Source of the DNA: Amphibalanus amphitrite
Taxonomy: Eukaryota > Arthropoda > Thecostraca > Balanomorpha > Balanidae
Direction: 5' to 3'
DNA length: 64,000 nt
Assembly: GCF_019059575.1 (NCBI RefSeq)
Contig: NW_024882782.1
Coordinates: forward strand, 1-64,000
Shown: positions 46,813 through 57,594 of the stretch, piece after piece
Layout: every line of letters begins with the position of its first letter
Position numbering within the stretch: the stretch's first letter is position 1
Program-made: the position numbers and the translations under genes
The notes under the pieces: generated by a model
Databases searched by the model: none
Seen by the model: the letters and a program-made list of their open reading frames with translations, nothing else
Told to the model about the DNA's origin: nothing

Positions 46813-48400
46813 ATTTCCACACTAGCTTCTAGTGGATCGCTGTTGTTTTTTATGCTCATTGCTCATGATTTATTTACATTTTAGAAATATTGCAATGAAA
46901 TAGATGTATGCCTTGTCATCAGCCTAGAAAAGTTAAAGTAAGTAAAGCGTTTTAGTTGCATAATGTATGTTTGTTCATGAACACGGATTTAACATGTCCT
47001 AACTCCCAAACATTTCGATATTAGACCCGAGTTACAAACCAATTGAAAGGCTTAGACGATCATTTGGGGCGTAGCCAGACGGCTCGGCTGGGTGTGAAAG
47101 CCGGCGACCAAGGTGGTAACCACCCGATCATAATGCACAGCGGTCTCCGTCGGATTATTGTGTCCGCGCGCAACGAATGATCTGGGCACACGCAGAGGAG
47201 TTCGGCAGGACTCTCCACTGAGCGGTACTGGGCGCAGTCGAACGACGGTCGACGACGCTAGCGCAGGTATTGTTAATTTGTTACGACTTACGAGCCGGAC
47301 CAGTGTAGCGGGCCCGGAGCAAATATTCTTAGCTGTGTGGCGTTCCTTCTTCTCGACCGGGCCCGGCAAACGGGGCCTGCATATCGGCTAAAACCACCTA
47401 GCCCGGGCAGTCTGACCTCCACCTCGCCGAAGCGGAGCGAACGACGTACCCTCAGCCCTGCAATGACCGCGGTGCAGCAGTTAATCTGGGTAGGTATTTT
47501 CCTAAGGTAAGACACTCGCCTTTGCACAATGCTTTACATATATAGGCCTTGGCGAGTTCGTTAGCCCTCTTACTCCCGCTAGAAGGTGCTAATGCAGTGC
47601 ACGCGAAGCCGCCTCGTAGCACCGCAGTTCAATCGCTCGGCAGCGGAACTGTCCGTCGTCCGTCCAGCTTCAGGTGGCGTCTCTGGGAGCAATGCTGACC
47701 GCTTATTTGCCGCTCTTTTGAAAGCTAGGAAAGAGGTGCGGCTCCCGGATCTGTCGGGAGCGGGTCTCATAGGCGGCGGAACGGGTAGGGCACCGGGGCA
47801 CCGTGCCCCCCTTTGATTTTGACATTTTAATATTAGCCCTATGGGCGTTGCATGGAAAGAATGGGACCAAAAGTCGGCAGTGTCCCCTTAATTGAAGGTG
47901 TTCCGCTGCCACTGGAGTGGTCCCATCTGGCATCTAGTCCCCACCTCATAGGTGGAGGTCCACACATTGCGTTCTCGGTCTACACGATGATTTTCTACAA
48001 GATGCGACTAAAAACAGACAAAAAGGTACATAGCAAGTTGAAGGTATTGTAAAAATTAATATAATAGGCTGACAGGAAAAAAGATCCATCTTAAATTTGC
48101 CCTAAGCAAGCTTCCTTACGTCACATTTATGAATGACGTACGTACCTACGTTTACAATTTGGTAGTTTTGTATTGATTGGCTTTTGCTGGGCACCAGAAT
48201 GTTAATATAGATATGAAAGTTTATAATGCTCTACTTTGTTGTTATTACTCTTGAAAATAATGTAATAATTTACGATAATAATGTTTCGAAATGTATATAG
48301 CATTTGCATTAGAAATCACGCTTCAATTTGATTGAAAACATGCTTTAAATGATTTATTAACATCCTTGACATATCGTAATTTGATATCGTAACAGAATAT
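46813..48400. other. No gene recognised
   Basis: A GC-richer block at 47,050-47,820 has only short frames. 47,868-47,912 repeats 32,783-32,830. The rest is AT-rich. Confidence 0.45.
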
Positions 48401-48545
48401 CAGCTGACTACCGGCGACAAATAATTTCCGTCCGAAGTCGGCTGGAATTTTTTGTTGGTGAAACTCGTGGCTGTGTGGCGTCTATTTTTTCGGCTGGATA
48501 TTTTATTTCGACGGCCGGCTGGTATTTTTTGGTAAAACTGGCCTC

Positions 48546-48775
48546 TGAACCTTTTTTTCGCTCAGCAATACGTTACATTTCGTCTTTTCAGGCGCCCAAC
48601 TCCGTGTCTCGGACATTCTTTTTTATAAATTTAGTCCGGACCTTTTGAATGGAAGGATTCACAAGGACAAAGCTCCCGCTAAGCAGAGCTTGTTGCGTTG
48701 GCCCTGCCCTCTACCCTCCGATCGCGCAATTCCTGATCTATGGCAGAAGTTAGAGCCCAAAGTTTAACGTATATG
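48546..48775. other. Spacer without features
   Basis: I see no repeat or coding signal between element Y and the foldback element. Confidence 0.5.
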
Positions 48776-48794
48776 TGTTACAGGGAGTATGAGA

Positions 48795-48985
48795 AATCAG
48801 TTAGTTTGCAAACTACCTAGGGAGTTTGCAAACTCCCTGAACGATCAGGTAGTTTGCAAACTCCCTAGGTAGTTTGCAAAGTACCTGGTCGAACAGGTAG
48901 TTTGCAAACTCCCTAGGTAGTTTGCAAAGTCCCTAGTTAGTTTGCAAACTCCCTAGGCTTGTTGCAAACTTCCTAGGTAAAATGC
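48795..48985. repeat. AGTTTGCAAACT palindromic minisatellite, left arm
   Basis: Repeats of about 20 bp, each a near-palindrome (AGTTTGCAAACTCCCTAGGT and variants). Confidence 0.88.
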
Positions 48986-49202
48986 GAAAACGACGAAACA
49001 ACAGTCATATACGAGTACATATGTAGATAAGACGCGATGAATTGGTTTAGAGCTCAGAATGAAGCCTGACAGCAATGGTGCATAATGAGACGATGTGGTG
49101 TTTTGATGACGCTCTTTCGCAGCTTACTATTTATTTTTGTCTTGCTCGCAAATATCACCTTACAGATTAATGTCTGCTTTTTTTCTTGTAGTCGACAACA
49201 TG

Positions 49203-49418
49203 TTACGTTGCCATCCACCTCCTTTCCTTGGACGTCAGTGGCCTCTCCTCCACCGGTCTGGCGTCCATCAGAAAGCGGATGACGTCGCCATCGTCTTCCA
49301 CGACTCGAGAGTTATTGCCGCTCAGCGCTTCCTCCCACTCCCGGAACCTCTGATCGAACAGTTCGTGAGACATCCCCACAGAGCCACAGAGCAACCACAA
49401 AACAGAAACTGCGATCAC
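49203..49418 (-). CDS. Small secreted-like protein, left-arm copy
   Basis: The open frame reads IAVSVLWLLCGSVGMSHELF, then DQRFREWEEALSGNNSRVV, and ends SKERRWMAT followed by TAA. The VLWLLCGSVG stretch looks like a signal peptide core. The mature part would be about 55 charged residues. No ATG precedes the hydrophobic part in this frame, so either translation starts at the MSHELF methionine (and nothing is secreted) or an upstream exon supplies the start. Family unknown. The inverted copy is at 50,214-50,486. Confidence 0.45.
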   Translation of the reverse strand: MIAVSVLWLLCGSVGMSHELFDQRFREWEEALSGNNSRVVEDDGDVIRFLMDARPVEERPLTSKERRWMAT

Positions 49419-49635
49419 TATGCTGCCTCTCCAGACTCCACACTCCGCTCAGCACTGATGACCCGCCTGCACTGAGCACCGTCCACCAGCCGTGACCCGA
49501 CAGCGCCTTTCATCCGTATCCCGCAGGCACACACTGACCTGACCTGTCAAGCTCGGGGCAGTCGACTGCTGACTACCAGGATCGGGTGAAAGCGGAGGGC
49601 GTTGGGTTGACTAAAGATGACATCCTGATTTCTAA

Positions 49636-50085
49636 CCCGCGCCCCGTAGGGGGGGGGGGGGGAGGCGGGGCCGAAACGACCCCCTGTCCTTTTCCGTCAA
49701 TATCTCCTAAACGGCTGCAGCTATCGCCATCAAACTTTCAGAACTTCTCCGGGCATCAATTTTACACATTGTGACCAAAATTTTCCAGAGGCTATGATAG
49801 GTTGGCCATAAATGACGTCAGAATGACGTAATGTTCTGCCATTTTCGACCGAAAAAAGTGCTTCGCGAGAAGAGCTGTCAGACCTACAGCTTTGAAGATA
49901 TAGAAAAATGATCAAGACATAAAAGGTGTGAAATCAAGAGGCTACAAATCTGCAATCTCGGATTTTTGAAATTTTTGATTTTTGACCCCCAAAAATGAAA
50001 AATGAAATTGGATGTATTACCCAAAAAATCAAAAAAGTTTTTTTTAAGTTTCGAAAAAACGGAAAATATATGATAGTACCTAAGT
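49636..50085. mobile_element. piggyBac-like MITE remnant in the foldback loop
   Basis: CCCGCGCCCCGTAGGGGG after CTAA is a typical left end with a G-run. The interior has TGACGTCA-like sites. The right end is lost. Confidence 0.5.
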
Positions 50086-50213
50086 CAGCCCAACGCCCCG
50101 CTTCCACCCGATCCTGGTAGCCAGCAGTCGACGGCACTGAGCTTGACAGGTCAGGTCAGTGTGTGCCTGCGGGATACGGATGAAAGGCGCTGTCGGGTCA
50201 CGGCTGGTGGACG

Positions 50214-50486
50214 GTGCTCAGTACAGGCGGGTCATCAGTGCTGAGCGGAGTGTGGAGAAGCAGCATAGTGATCGCAATTTCTGTTCTGTGGTTGCTCTGT
50301 GGTTCTGTGGGGATGTCTCACGAACTGTTCGATCAGAGGTTCCGGGAGTGGGAGGAAGCGTTGAGCGGCATAACTCGAGTCGTGGAAGACGCCGAGCATG
50401 GCGACGTCATCCGCTTTCTGATGGACGCCAGACCGGTGGAGGAGAGGCCACTGACGTCCAAGGAAAGGAGGTGGATGGCAACGTAA
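50214..50486 (+). CDS. Small secreted-like protein, right-arm copy
   Basis: The same frame as the left arm, reading SIVIAISVLWLLCGSVGMS, HELFDQRFREWEEALSG, then a variable ITRVVEDAEHGD segment, and ending PLTSKERRWMAT and TAA. The frame is open 5' to a GTG at 50,214. CAG acceptor-like sites lie just upstream, so this may be a terminal exon. AATAAA at 50,553-50,558 is a plausible polyadenylation signal about 70 bases after the stop. The arms differ mainly in the SGxxxRVVED region, while the rest is kept, which hints at constraint or recent copying between arms. Confidence 0.5.
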   Translation: MLSTGGSSVLSGVWRSSIVIAISVLWLLCGSVGMSHELFDQRFREWEEALSGITRVVEDAEHGDVIRFLMDARPVEERPLTSKERRWMAT

Positions 50487-50714
50487 CATGTTGTCGACTA
50501 CAAGAAAAAAGGCAGACATTAATCTGTAAGGTGATATTTGCGAGCAAGACAAAAATAAATAGTTAGCTGCGAAAGAGCGTCATCAAAACACCACATCGTC
50601 TCGTTATGCACCATTGCTGCCAAGCTTCATTCTGAGCTATGAACCAATTCATCGCGTCTTATCTACATATGTACTCGTATGTGGCTGTTGTTTCGTCGTT
50701 TTTGCATTTTATCT

Positions 50715-50900
50715 ATAGGTAGTTTGAAACAACCCTAGGGAGTTTGCAAAGTAACTAGGGACTTTGCAAACTACCTAGGGAGTTTGCAAACTACCTGTTC
50801 GACCAGGTACTTTGCAAACTACCTAGGGAGTTTGCAAACTACCTGATCGTTCAGGGAGTTTGCAAACTCCCTAGGTAGTTTGCAAACTAACTGATTTCTC
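50715..50900. repeat. AGTTTGCAAACT palindromic minisatellite, right arm
   Basis: The inverted counterpart of the left-arm tract, with slightly different unit order. Confidence 0.88.
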
Positions 50901-50919
50901 ATACTCCCTGTAACATATG

Positions 50920-51932
50920 CACATAGCCGCGCACGGCCGGTCCCCTCACTGACTTCGACTGACTACGACCTGCCACCAACCGCAACCATACTCGCCAGGA
51001 GGAAACATCGAGCGACTCTGTCGCGCTTCGAACCCGGACTGTTATAACCGGGACGCGTGCCCTCACCACGCGGAGTCCAACGCTCTACCGACAAAAATTT
51101 CTCCTTTACGTATCAATCTGTTGTTTCTGTCCTCGGGGCGTCAATCTGTTGTTTTTGCCTATCGTCGTCCTCACTATTCGGCGTCCAATCCAACTTCTGG
51201 CTGGACGGTCACCGGTGTGCGGCTAGAGTAGCTCCTAATCGTAATGAAGCAGGCTCCCGTGGTGGTCGTACGTAGGCGCAGATTGGTGGTCTGTCTATGG
51301 GAACGGGTACTGACAGCTGGATTATGTATCTAAAGAAGTCGGCGTGGAGTCCCGGTGGGCAAATGCCAGCCACTTAGGGTCCCAACGGGCCTCAAATTGC
51401 ACTTCTACACGAGAAATCTTCATTTTTTGTTTAGTTTATAGCCTCTGACGACCTTAAGGTTGTGTCGGAGATCCACGGTGATTACGGAGAATCCACCTGA
51501 GAAGCCATCATCTCCAAGTTGATACATAGGCATTACACTAGTCTGAGGGGGCCCTAGTGGGAAAATACTGTCTCCACTCAGATTGACCCTTAAAGCCTGG
51601 TATGGATCATATAAAACCAGTGTGGGCTACCATAGAGGCCGGCGTGGGTCCAGAAGCTGGCATGAGCTCAGAGTCAAGCGCTCAGTCCAGTATTAGTAAG
51701 TCTCTTAGTCAGTCTATTAGTAAAGTAATCTTGGCTCAGTCTATGCGTGTGGGCCCCCGACATAAGGCTCGGCATGCAAATTCCTTGGACAAGCCACAAG
51801 GCGACAGGCCACTCAAACAAACGCTCAACACCGATAAGTGTGATTATTACTGTCTGATGGGCAATGTGAGGAGGCTACAAGTACAATCTAATGTAAAAGC
51901 ATGGGTCGGATGGCCTATTATTTTTTCCCAAG
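50920..51932. other. No gene recognised
   Basis: Apart from the tRNA-like element below, there are weak GGCC/GTGGG-type degenerate repeats at 51,330-51,660. No domain. Confidence 0.45.
51015..51092 (-). other. tRNA-like A and B boxes, possible SINE head
   Basis: The minus strand has GTCGGTAGAGCGTTGGACTC (A-box region, about 51,073-51,092) and GGGTTCGAAGC (B box, 51,025-51,035), about 40 bases apart. There is no proper acceptor stem, so it is a tRNA-derived relic rather than a tRNA gene. Confidence 0.4.
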
Positions 51933-52030
51933 GGCGGATCCAAGGGGGGGGCCAACGGGCCCCCCCAAGACGATCAAAGGGGGGGGCATACTATCTTTTG
52001 CCCCCCCCCCCAAGACATAAGTCAAGAAAA
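51933..52030. other. hAT-like single end with G/C runs
   Basis: AAGGGCGGATCCAAGGGGGG resembles the left end of element V. No right partner was found. Confidence 0.4.
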
Positions 52031-52412
52031 CTCAAAAAAATAAACATTCTCAAAGTTCCTATGCTGAAAACTGAAATATTGCTTTGATGATTGAGTGACC
52101 TTGGGGCAAACGTGAAAAACTCTGCCAACCAGAGTCAAAATGGCCTGTGCCGGCGAAGGTTAACATGTAGGAGAAAGTGACGTGATATCACATTGTTATT
52201 CGCATTCATAGGCACGTGTTCTGTATTGTGTACTGGTTGGTTTTAATTGCAAATTTGTTGGAAAGTAAGATTGTCATTAGGCACTTTTTTAAAGAAAAAG
52301 GTATTTTCAACGTTTGCCATGGCCAAATGTGTGATTCTTGTCAGAAAACTGAGGAATGATCATAACAACACTGAGTATAATCAACTTCAGCTTGAGAGAT
52401 TTCAGAAGCTTC
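52031..52412. other. No gene recognised
   Basis: AT-rich, with a short 80-codon frame at 52,247-52,489 running into the next MITE. No domain. Confidence 0.4.
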
Positions 52413-52416
52413 TTAA

Positions 52417-53335
52417 CCCGGCAGTTGCTGGGGTATTTCGCCACCCACCGTTTGCTGGGGGGGGGGCGTTAAACGCCCCCAGCCGATAACTCGAGAACCA
52501 ATAGGCGCAGCGAAACGCACGAGGCGGCAAACGAAAGAACGCGACGAGACGCTTCAGATGAGTACTTTAAAGTTGAATTTTGAGGTCACAGGTGGGGTCA
52601 AGGTCAGGTCAAACACCTGAAATCGGGCTTTCAGTAGCATGGACTTCAGGACTTCGCAATTGGCGCCTCTCGTCATAAACTCTGTCAAAACGGTGCACAA
52701 TCCATCATATAAGGCCTACAAGAGTGTCAGCTCCATGTAAAGGTCAGTCAAGCATAGGTCAGGGTCAAGGTCAGGTCAACCGGGTAGGCAAATATCCCCG
52801 AAAATCAAAACTGGTATTCGCAGCCTGTGACACATGTTTTATGGGTAATTTGAGGCGTAGAACACGATGGTGACATTCATTTTATCATATGTGTACGTGT
52901 TTGGCTCAAAAAGTTAAATTTAAAAAATGCATGTATCATGGTGGTGAAGTAGTCACGAGAAATTGCCGAGATTCAGTTCAAGATTTTGGAAAATGCGGAA
53001 CGATAATCAATAATCGAAGATAGCCATTTGATTGTTCATGGTATTGGCAGTCTAATGGCGTTTACGGCATGTCTGTATGTCTATTCTGTGATTTTATATG
53101 ATTTTTTGAACATATGCCGTTTTTGGTCGAAAACTCAGAAATCATGACGTCACTAAAACCTCGATATCTCTAAAATTTTCCAATCGATTTTTTTGAAACT
53201 TTGTCACAATAAACTTCAATCAATTCTCTACAGGTTCCCAAAATTTGGCGCGCCTACGGCGCGACGTTTTTATGCTATGGCCCGGCGAAAAAAGTGGGGG
53301 CGTTTAACGCCCCCCCCCCCCCAGCAACTCGCGGG
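52417..53335. mobile_element. piggyBac-like MITE, 919 bp
   Basis: Ends CCCGGCAGTTGCTGGGG and CCCCAGCAACTCGCGGG, flanked by TTAA (52,413-52,416 and 53,336-53,339). Its right 130 bp resembles the outer part of the array's long inverted repeat. AGGTCA repeats near 52,590 and 52,740. Confidence 0.85.
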
Positions 53336-53420
53336 TTAATAGCTGAAGCTTCTTCATAGTTCATTAACACTATTAAAACAGGAGCTTTCTTGTCTCATGC
53401 CTGAATGTATATGGATTTAA

Positions 53421-54297
53421 ACCTCGCCCGTATTGGCGTTTTGTCAGCCGCGAACGTATAGGGTGGGGGGGGGGGCGTTGCCCCCATTGCCGTTTGGCCG
53501 CTGATCGAGCTAGAGCTTCGCGAAAAAAAAACCGAGCGTGCTGCCCGTGACGAGAGGAAGACGATGATGCCCAATTTAAGGTCCTAGGTCATTGGTTCAT
53601 GGTTGACCTTCCAGGTCAGGTCAATGACCCAAAAGTCGGGAAAATTGGGACCTGTTAGAGCGTCGTAAGTGTGGCTGAGCTTTTCCGGGGTGCTGATCAC
53701 GAATATCGTGTTAGTGTTGATCCCAGAAGATGTCTTCATGCATTTAGGCCAGGTCGGGTCAGGTCAACCAGTAGTGGTCCTGCTGGGTATCCGTAGTACG
53801 TGTCAACTGCCTCTGACAGCTTCGTAACATGTTACGAAGGCACTTAAAGTACTTCGTAAATGTTCAAATGGTTGCTGAATTCGAGTTCAGCTCCAAAAAC
53901 TAGCCTAGAAACATGTAAAACTCGAAAAAGTGAACTGAGGTCATCAAAGGTCAATGACCTGACCTGACCTTCAGGTGACCTTCACACCCATCCAAATGCA
54001 TGGGACAAACATCATATCACATGTTTGAACGCTTGAAACCACGAAAAGACTGCAAACGCGCGGCTAATGCGAGCCAACATACGCCGAATCGCGATCCCGG
54101 CCAAACATGGTCTCGAGAAATAGGTCACAGGTCAAAGGTCACTTGGGTAAGGGTGATTAAAATTTCAGGGTAGATGCAAAATTGATTAACTCGAGATTAC
54201 TGAAAGTTTCGTCGCCATTAGCCGTTTTTACGCGAGTTATTCGCGAAAAATCGAGGGGGGTGGGGTCTGTTCGATCCCTCCCCCTATACGGGTAGGG
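53421..54297. mobile_element. piggyBac-like MITE, 877 bp
   Basis: Left end ACCTCGCCCGTATTGG after TTAA, right end GGGTAGGG before TTAA (54,298-54,301). It aligns nearly throughout with 35,424-36,309. Confidence 0.85.
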
Positions 54298-54412
54298 TTA
54301 ACAGAGGAAGACACAATTTCCCCTTACCTGTACTTGTTTTTGAAGTGTTTCAAGCGTCATTTTGAGAAGGTACTTTATTTAGGGGGTGCATGTGCACCCC
54401 CAGAACCCTTAA

Positions 54413-54670
54413 CCCTCGCCGGACCTATTGGTTTTCTACATACGCGCCGGCCGAGGGGGAGGGCGGGTACGACCCCCCCCCCCCTCGCCGTTTCGCCCCT
54501 GGTGGAGCTAGCGCGTCGCGGAAAAAACGAGCGTGTGCGCCGTTACGAGACGCAGAGATTGGTACCCGATTTTAAGGTCCCAGGTCAACCGGTGACCTCT
54601 GAGGTCAGGTCAAGTGCCCCAAGGTACGGTTCAGAAAAGCGCCTATGTGTTTGTATTGTTCGCGTCGCGC
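54413..54670. mobile_element. piggyBac-like MITE, left part only
   Basis: CCCTCGCCGGACC after TTAA, then a G/C-run hairpin and AGGTCA motifs. It stops matching at about 54,670. The same family is at 61,450. Confidence 0.6.
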
Positions 54671-55212
54671 TGACCTTAGTTGCTGCCCGGCCGGGGCCGA
54701 TAACGGTGGCTGGCAACAGCTGTAGATGCGGTCACGTGACGCCCTGGGGCGTCCTGGCGGTCAGTGCAGCGCAGTCGGCTGGCGGGCTCGCCACACTTGC
54801 GTTCGGAGCGGCCTGGGCCGGCCGGCGGGCGAGCCGTGCGAACGTGCGCCAAATCTTGGGCCGAGCGGCCTGTCGCTGTTGGACCGAATCTCCTTGGGCA
54901 GTTCGTTTCTTTGCATTGGCAGGGAATACGTCCTTGATCATGCGGTGATGTCTTGCACCACTTTCAGGTAATGTGGGAATTAATGCGTGCTAATTCTGAA
55001 AAAGGGCCACTAGTGGTGCAATGGCGAAAACCTCACCGGAGACTATCTGACTCGCCCCGCCAGGCAAAAAGGTACACAACCGCCAGAGTCGACCACCGGC
55101 AGGACGGCGCCCCGCACCCACGCACCGGGAGCGGACCGCACGCCGGGGCCGGGGCCCGACAGCCAAGGACTTGACATCGCTAGCCTAACCAAGGGGGGGG
55201 GGGGGGCACACT
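54671..55212. other. GC-rich stretch, no gene recognised
   Basis: Frames are long only because the sequence is GC-rich. No domain was recognised. Confidence 0.45.
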
Positions 55213-55584
55213 CTCACCGTGCACAGCGATGGCTTTGACCGCCATTTCACTAATATCTTCACCATCGCGCCTCGTTCTAAATCTCTGGCAGTTTGAGTTT
55301 TATTCACGATCGATGGTAACACAAGTCAAATTCCTAAAACCATTGGTTTTAGGAATTTGACTTGTGTTGCCATCGATCGTGAATAAAACTCAATCATGTC
55401 TGATTATTTACAAATCTCTGGCAGTGAAGGACTAAGTTTGCGGCGCGGCTGTGGCGCTCAATGTCGTCTAACTGCTCATCCCGTTTCTGTAATGACTTAC
55501 GACATGCGCGCACTTCAGATTCCAGCTGATCAATCCTCTGATCCCTTAAGTAGATTTCCGCTTCCAGCCTTTCCATCCTGTTTT
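55213..55584 (-). pseudogene. LINE ORF1 (coiled-coil type), distal part
   Basis: The minus strand has MERLEAEIYLRDQRIDQLE, DEQLDDIERHSRAANLVLHC, then, past a 120-bp insertion, RDGEDISEMAVKAIAVHGES. A coiled coil followed by DDxExxSRxxNLVxH is typical of LINE ORF1s with an L1- or CR1-like trimerising helix. Its upstream half is at 62,293-62,580, across element Z, and the frame is continuous at the duplication. It ends in a C-run at about 55,200. Confidence 0.75.
55292..55411. mobile_element. 120-bp palindrome insertion with 13-bp duplication
   Basis: 55,293-55,393 is a 101-bp palindrome: 50-bp arms with one mismatch and a single central base, followed by an 18-nt tail. AAATCTCTGGCAG occurs at 55,279-55,291 and 55,412-55,424. 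The LINE frame is restored if the insert and one copy are ignored. Confidence 0.85.
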
Positions 55585-56225
55585 CAGAGTTTGGTGTTTG
55601 TTTAATTTTTCAAATAAACAAACATAAACAAACTGTTCACGAACAAATGTGTTCGCGAACAAGTGACGTCATCGGTCAAATTTTGGTAAACAAACAACGA
55701 ACAGTTCGCGAACGTTCATGCGCATAGACCCGTCAACAGGGGGCAGCGGGGGCGCTTGCCCCCCCCCCAACTTGGGAGCCGAGGGGGCGGCGCCCCCTCA
55801 ACATTGAGGCAGCGAGAAAAGATCTTTCCTCCCTTTTCCGGACTTTTTTCCTTCTTGTTTCCTTTATACATCTAAACATCAATACACGGCATTTTCCTTG
55901 CCATCTGAATGGTTTCTGCTGATACAGTACCGATTTGACAACATCTGCTCTTGTCATCCCGCTTTGATTTGAGCCTGACCTTGGCCATAAGTTTGGCAGG
56001 CCAGATTTTATACTGCACCAGCTTGAGTCAACTTTGAGAAATACATAACGTACAACGGTGGTAAAATCGTTGCTATAGGTATAACACAGTTTACCCGCTC
56101 CGGGTGTGAGGGAGGGGTGTGGGGAAATGAGCACGTGGCGCCCTCGGAGGGCCGGTATGGGATTAAAGCTCAGCGACACTAAGGGCTTGTGTGGTGCCTT
56201 CGGTTATCGGTGGCACCCTCAGAAT

Positions 56226-56515
56226 CAGGGCTGCGGAGTCGATGAATTTTCGACGACTCCGACTCCGACTCCGGCTTTCAAAAACCAGCTCCGACTCCGA
56301 CTCCGACTCCGGGCAGAATTGTCGACTCCGACCGACTCCAACTCCGACTCCGACTCCGCAGCCCTGCTAGGTCTGCGGAGTCGACAGATTTTCGGTGACT
56401 CCGACTCCGACTCCGGCTCGGGTTTCTAAAATCGAGTCATCGACTCCGACTCCGACTCCGGTCACAACTGTCGACTCCGACCGACTCCGACTCCGACTCC
56501 GACTCCGCAGCCCTG
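56226..56515. mobile_element. Dimer of a hAT-like MITE
   Basis: CAGGGCTGCGGAGTCG begins and CGACTCCGCAGCCCTG-type sequence ends the unit. CTCAGAAT is duplicated (56,218-56,225 and 56,516-56,523). A second inner end pair at about 56,366-56,368 shows two copies of about 140-148 bp in tandem. The interior is (GACTCC)n. Copy B has the empty site (CTTAGAAT). Confidence 0.88.
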
Positions 56516-57115
56516 CTCAGAATCACCCTGCCCTCAGAGCCGCCGGTAAGGAGCCTTTAGAGGCACCGGTGTGGGGCCGCCATGCAGGTGCCGTTGTGGG
56601 CGCTCAGAGGTGCTAGTGTGATTCTCTCAGAGGCGACGATGAGGGTCCTTACAGGCGTTGCTGTGGGCCCTCATAGACGCTGGTGAGTGGTGTGGAGCCG
56701 TCACAGACGGGTGTGGGGCCTTTAGAGCTGTTGACGCGAACTCTCTACAAGCCGGCAGGGGGTCTCAGTGACCGGCAAGGGGTCCTTAGGCCGGCAGAAG
56801 AAGTCCTGTGGGGTCCTTAGAGACCGGCATGCAGTGGCGTCACCAGGATTTTTTGGTTGGGGGGGGGGGGGGGGCAAATCTTGCAAACCTAACCTAGGGT
56901 ACCCCCAAATCTAGTTTTCTCATCGGTTTTAGGCCACTTATTTTTCAGAGCTTGGCAACGAAAAAAAAGAGAAAATATTTGCAAAAAAGTGAGGTATTCC
57001 GTCTCAGCTGAGTGAAGAAACTACATTTTTGGCAACCTGGAATAAGGTTTTAATCTGCCAAATGAGTTGCTGAGCCAGTGAAAGAGGTGGACTTTTCACT
57101 TACATGCTTTCTTTC

Positions 57116-57405
57116 AAAGGGCGGAGCTTCCTATACAGCTGGTGGGGCGGCTGCCTCACCAACTTGGTATTTTTCCCCACCAATAAGTGTTTTACCCCAC
57201 CAACTTTAGATGGTTTCCAAGACTTTGTCGCTTTGCAAATTAATCTTTTTCGTATTGAAGAGCTTTGTGTCAGTTAAATGCAAAATATTTTATCTGTAAT
57301 GATAGGTATTGATTCAGTGTGGCATTTTATTCAACTTCATAATCGGACATTGTGGGTTTGACGACTTTTTGCCCCACCAACTTCCCTGGAAAAGTTCCAC
57401 CCATG
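57116..57405. mobile_element. 290-bp hAT-like MITE, second member
   Basis: Complementary in orientation to 34,127-34,419 and aligned along its whole length. TTTCTTTC lies on both sides (57,108-57,115 and 57,406-57,413). The low-complexity flank leaves the exact start uncertain by a base or so. Confidence 0.8.
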
Positions 57406-57594
57406 TTTCTTTCTTTGTGACCCATAACCCCTAATTTGGGGAGGACAAGCTGCCCCAACGGTTCCTGGGTGTCTAATGAAAAGTTGTGGGGCACCGCCCC
57501 CACGGCCCCAGAGTTGTGGGGGCAAGCTTCCCCCACTGCCCCCTCCCCCGGTTCCCGCGCCTATGTATCGGAATTTATGAAATTATGTTGGTAG

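Larger units (their letters stand above)
43874..48545. mobile_element. Element Y: 4.7-kb TIR-bounded segment
   Basis: GAGGCCAGTTTTACCAA at the left and its complement at the right, with further interspersed similarity (CGAGTTTCACCAAC, CAGCCG) over about 120 bp. The flanks TGACCT and TGAACCT are only roughly alike, so the duplication is doubtful. It contains a perfect 15-bp hairpin (ATAGACGGGG, near 44,078-44,107) and the DDX51-like pseudogene. It could also be two separate members of one repeat family facing each other. Confidence 0.5.
48776..50915. mobile_element. Foldback element 2 with duplicated small gene
   Basis: TGTTACAGGGAGTATGAGAA starts the left arm and its complement ends the right arm. 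TATG lies on both sides (48,772-48,775 and 50,916-50,919). The arms of about 830 bp match along their length, with few differences. Each arm holds, from the outside in, a 20-bp minisatellite and a small open frame with a polyadenylation signal. The loop of about 470 bp contains a piggyBac-like end. No transposase was seen. Confidence 0.82.

Noticed and set aside
48795-48985. Regular AGTTTGCAAACT repeats as operator sites or CRISPR
   Set aside because: They are a palindromic minisatellite mirrored in the other foldback arm.
50159-50566. A 135-codon frame overlapping the small secreted-like frame
   Set aside because: The inverted arm does not keep this frame, while it does keep the HELFDQRFREWEE frame.
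51015-51092. A functional tRNA gene
   Set aside because: A- and B-box motifs are present, but the acceptor stem is absent and the anticodon arm is not regular.
54334-54948. A 204-codon frame as a gene
   Set aside because: It starts in plain sequence, crosses a piggyBac-like MITE and a C-run, and has no recognisable domain. High GC explains its length.
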